In this document: positions 4,450 through 6,033 of the stretch, piece by piece
Numbering within the stretch: the first letter of the stretch is position 1
Layout of the letters: every line of letters begins with the position of its first letter
Assembly (NCBI GenBank): GCA_945614335.1
Contig: CALZAP010000104.1
Span: forward strand, 1 to 6,033
Direction: 5' to 3'
DNA from: an uncultured Prevotella sp.
Lineage (GTDB): Bacteria > Bacteroidota > Bacteroidia > Bacteroidales > Bacteroidaceae
Length of the DNA stretch: 6,033 bases
The notes under the pieces: model-generated
Databases searched by the model: none
Seen by the model: the letters and a program-made list of their open reading frames with translations, nothing else
Told to the model about the DNA's origin: nothing
Made by a program: the position numbers and the translations under genes

Positions 4450-6033
4450 CTATTTTACGAGTTTCTCTATCTTGCAGGAGTGTTGTTTCGTGTCCTTGTC
4501 GTAGTTTATTCCCACAAGAACGATGTCACCCGTGTATTCTGCTATTTTCGAAGGATAGTCCTTGCGCTTTATCTGCTCTATTGCAGTGTTGGCAGAATGA
4601 TTGTATTTAAGTTCTATGACAAGGGCTGGTTTGTTGACATTGCGACGGGGAATCATCACAAGATCTGCATATCCCTTGCCTGTAGCATACTCCCGATGAA
4701 TGACATACTCGTTTTTTGCCCATATATATGCCAAGGAGAGCACACAGGCAAGTGAGTTTTCGTCGTTGTAGGAGAGAATGCTGGTGTTTTCGTCGTGAGC
4801 CAGGTCGATAGCGCGTTCCACGGCCTGCTCGTTGCATGATATGGTGGAGTTGATAAGATTCTTTGAATCAGTTATTGTTTTGGCTATAGCATCCCACGAC
4901 GTGGCCTTTATGGCATTGTTCATTTCGTCAGCCACCTCCTTGTTGGGAAGGTAGCATTCTTGTGATTCAAAGTCGTAGGCAAGGTAGCCGAGATGTATCA
5001 ATGCGGTGAGTACGTCGTTCTTGCTTCTAACGATGTGCATATCGTTGAGAAACTCGGTTGTGTCTACATACACATGCTCCCCCGCAAGCATACGTATGAT
5101 GTCGTCCTTCAGTCCGTCGAAGTTCATCTGTATATAAGTGATTACCGAGTCGTATGCCCCGGTGGTCGTCCAATAGCTGCGGCATATACCGCGTTGCAGG
5201 GATCTCATCACTGAATAAGGATTGTAGATGGATTTCTCTGAACCGATGGTGTATCCGTCGAACCACATTTTTAGATTGTCCATTGATGCATTGTGCTGAT
5301 TAGCCAATGCGCGCACCTCATCCTCTGTAAATCCATAGCATGGGGCAAGATACGCTGGGTCAATCATCGAATATTCGCAGAAATTGTTCAGTGCCGACTC
5401 GGTATTGTATCTCTTAATGGGAAGGATGCCGGTGAGATAAGCCCCTGCGAAAACCTCGTCGGAGTCTTGTGTCTTGAATAAACGGCGGAGCAGCATGACA
5501 TATTCGTCCATAATGGTAGGAGATACCGATGCGGGGTCGCCCTTCATCTTCTGACGGTCGGGAAACTCACGGCAGATGGCATCCCACTCGTCGATGATAA
5601 AAAAGAACTTTTCGCCCGTGGCTTGGTGAATGGCGGCAAGGGTATCCATAAGGTCGAAACCCTCATCATACTTTACGTCTGGAAATTCATCCCTCAGTTC
5701 TTTTATTATTTTATCCTGGATATTACGTACGATGTTTACCCTGAGTTCGGGTCGGGCGGTAAATGAGGTCACGTCAAGATAAATCACACAATATCGGTTG
5801 AGATATGTCTCAAACGACTTGTCCTGCTCTACTTTCAACCCCACAAACAACTCTCGCGAGTCGCACGACTTGTCGTAATATGCGCATAGCATCTTAGCCG
5901 CCATCGACTTTCCGAAGCGTCGGCAGCGGGTAACGCAACTATAGCGGTTCTCGGAGTTGAGAGTGGCGTTGATTAATGGTATCAGCGATGTCTTGTCGAT
6001 ATACTCGTGGCTCACGATGTCGCGAAAAGCATT
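4450..6033 (-). CDS. AAA-ATPase-like / PD-(D/E)XK nuclease family protein, 5' end cut off
   Basis: The frame is open to the right edge, where six codons (NAFRDI) precede the GTG at 6015. This family normally has a conserved stretch before the YIDKT motif, so the true start is outside the window and the GTG is probably internal. Numbering from that GTG: EYIDKTSLIP at 4-13, a P-loop-like RCRRFGKSMAA at 30-40 (the family's RRFGKS/T form), a Walker B-like FFFIIDEWDA at 137-146, and a WFDGY block at 251-255. A C-terminal PD-(D/E)XK nuclease domain has D451 (GYADLVMIP), E468-x-K470 (VIELK) and Q481 to Y487 (QIKRKDY). This matches the AAA-ATPase_like plus PDDEXK_9 architecture. It is common in many copies in Bacteroidota and gut Firmicutes; its substrate is not established, though a mobile or defence role is often suspected. 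Both domains appear intact, and the C-terminus is the family's usual end. Confidence 0.9.
   Translation of the reverse strand, partial: NAFRDIVSHEYIDKTSLIPLINATLNSENRYSCVTRCRRFGKSMAAKMLCAYYDKSCDSRELFVGLKVEQDKSFETYLNRYCVIYLDVTSFTARPELRVNIVRNIQDKIIKELRDEFPDVKYDEGFDLMDTLAAIHQATGEKFFFIIDEWDAICREFPDRQKMKGDPASVSPTIMDEYVMLLRRLFKTQDSDEVFAGAYLTGILPIKRYNTESALNNFCEYSMIDPAYLAPCYGFTEDEVRALANQHNASMDNLKMWFDGYTIGSEKSIYNPYSVMRSLQRGICRSYWTTTGAYDSVITYIQMNFDGLKDDIIRMLAGEHVYVDTTEFLNDMHIVRSKNDVLTALIHLGYLAYDFESQECYLPNKEVADEMNNAIKATSWDAIAKTITDSKNLINSTISCNEQAVERAIDLAHDENTSILSYNDENSLACVLSLAYIWAKNEYVIHREYATGKGYADLVMIPRRNVNKPALVIELKYNHSANTAIEQIKRKDYPSKIAEYTGDIVLVGINYDKDTKQHSCKIEKLVK

Noticed and set aside
6013..6015. 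GTG at 6015 as the true start of the ATPase-nuclease gene
   Set aside because: The frame stays open to the window edge and this family normally has conserved residues before the YIDKT motif, so the gene is treated as truncated.

Overview
The window looks like Bacteroidota DNA, most likely Prevotella or a close relative. The grounds are a near-ideal Bacteroidota promoter (TTTG, 20 nt, TAACTTTG), gene starts that mostly lack a Shine-Dalgarno sequence, and protein families typical of that phylum. The genus is inferred from style, not from a marker gene. No rRNA, tRNA, CRISPR array, integrase, relaxase or transposase is visible.

Layout. Positions 2-349 (+) are the 3' end of an AT-rich glycosyltransferase gene, probably the edge of a surface-polysaccharide locus. 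Positions 350-627 hold a three-copy 22-bp tandem repeat and a strong leftward promoter with no evident protein gene downstream. Positions 628-3090 (-) are a three-gene set read right to left: a small helix-turn-helix protein, a RepA-like RecA-fold ATPase with a 14-bp start/stop overlap, and a primase-like zinc-finger/Toprim protein (DUF6371-type) after a large hairpin. Positions 3091-3612 are a gene-free, repeat-dense stretch with short hairpins, two 23-bp direct repeats, a perfect 16-bp inverted repeat and seven 11-12-bp iteron-like repeats. Positions 3613-4392 (-) encode an unrecognised coiled-coil protein. Positions 4450-6033 (-) encode an AAA-ATPase-like/PD-(D/E)XK nuclease protein whose start lies outside the window.

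How the parts may work together. A DNA-binding protein, a helicase-like ATPase, a primase-like protein and an iteron-like array beside inverted repeats together resemble a compact replication module of a plasmid or integrative/mobilizable element. The iterons-plus-helicase-plus-primase logic is that of RSF1010, although the proteins are not recognisably homologous to RSF1010 proteins. The coiled-coil protein next to the array is a possible repeat-binding partner. This is inference: the ends of the element and its integration or transfer genes are not in view.

The most novel points are the repeat-dense origin-like region, the hairpin inside the ATPase-primase operon, and the strong promoter reading through the 22-bp repeats toward the antisense strand of the glycosyltransferase gene.
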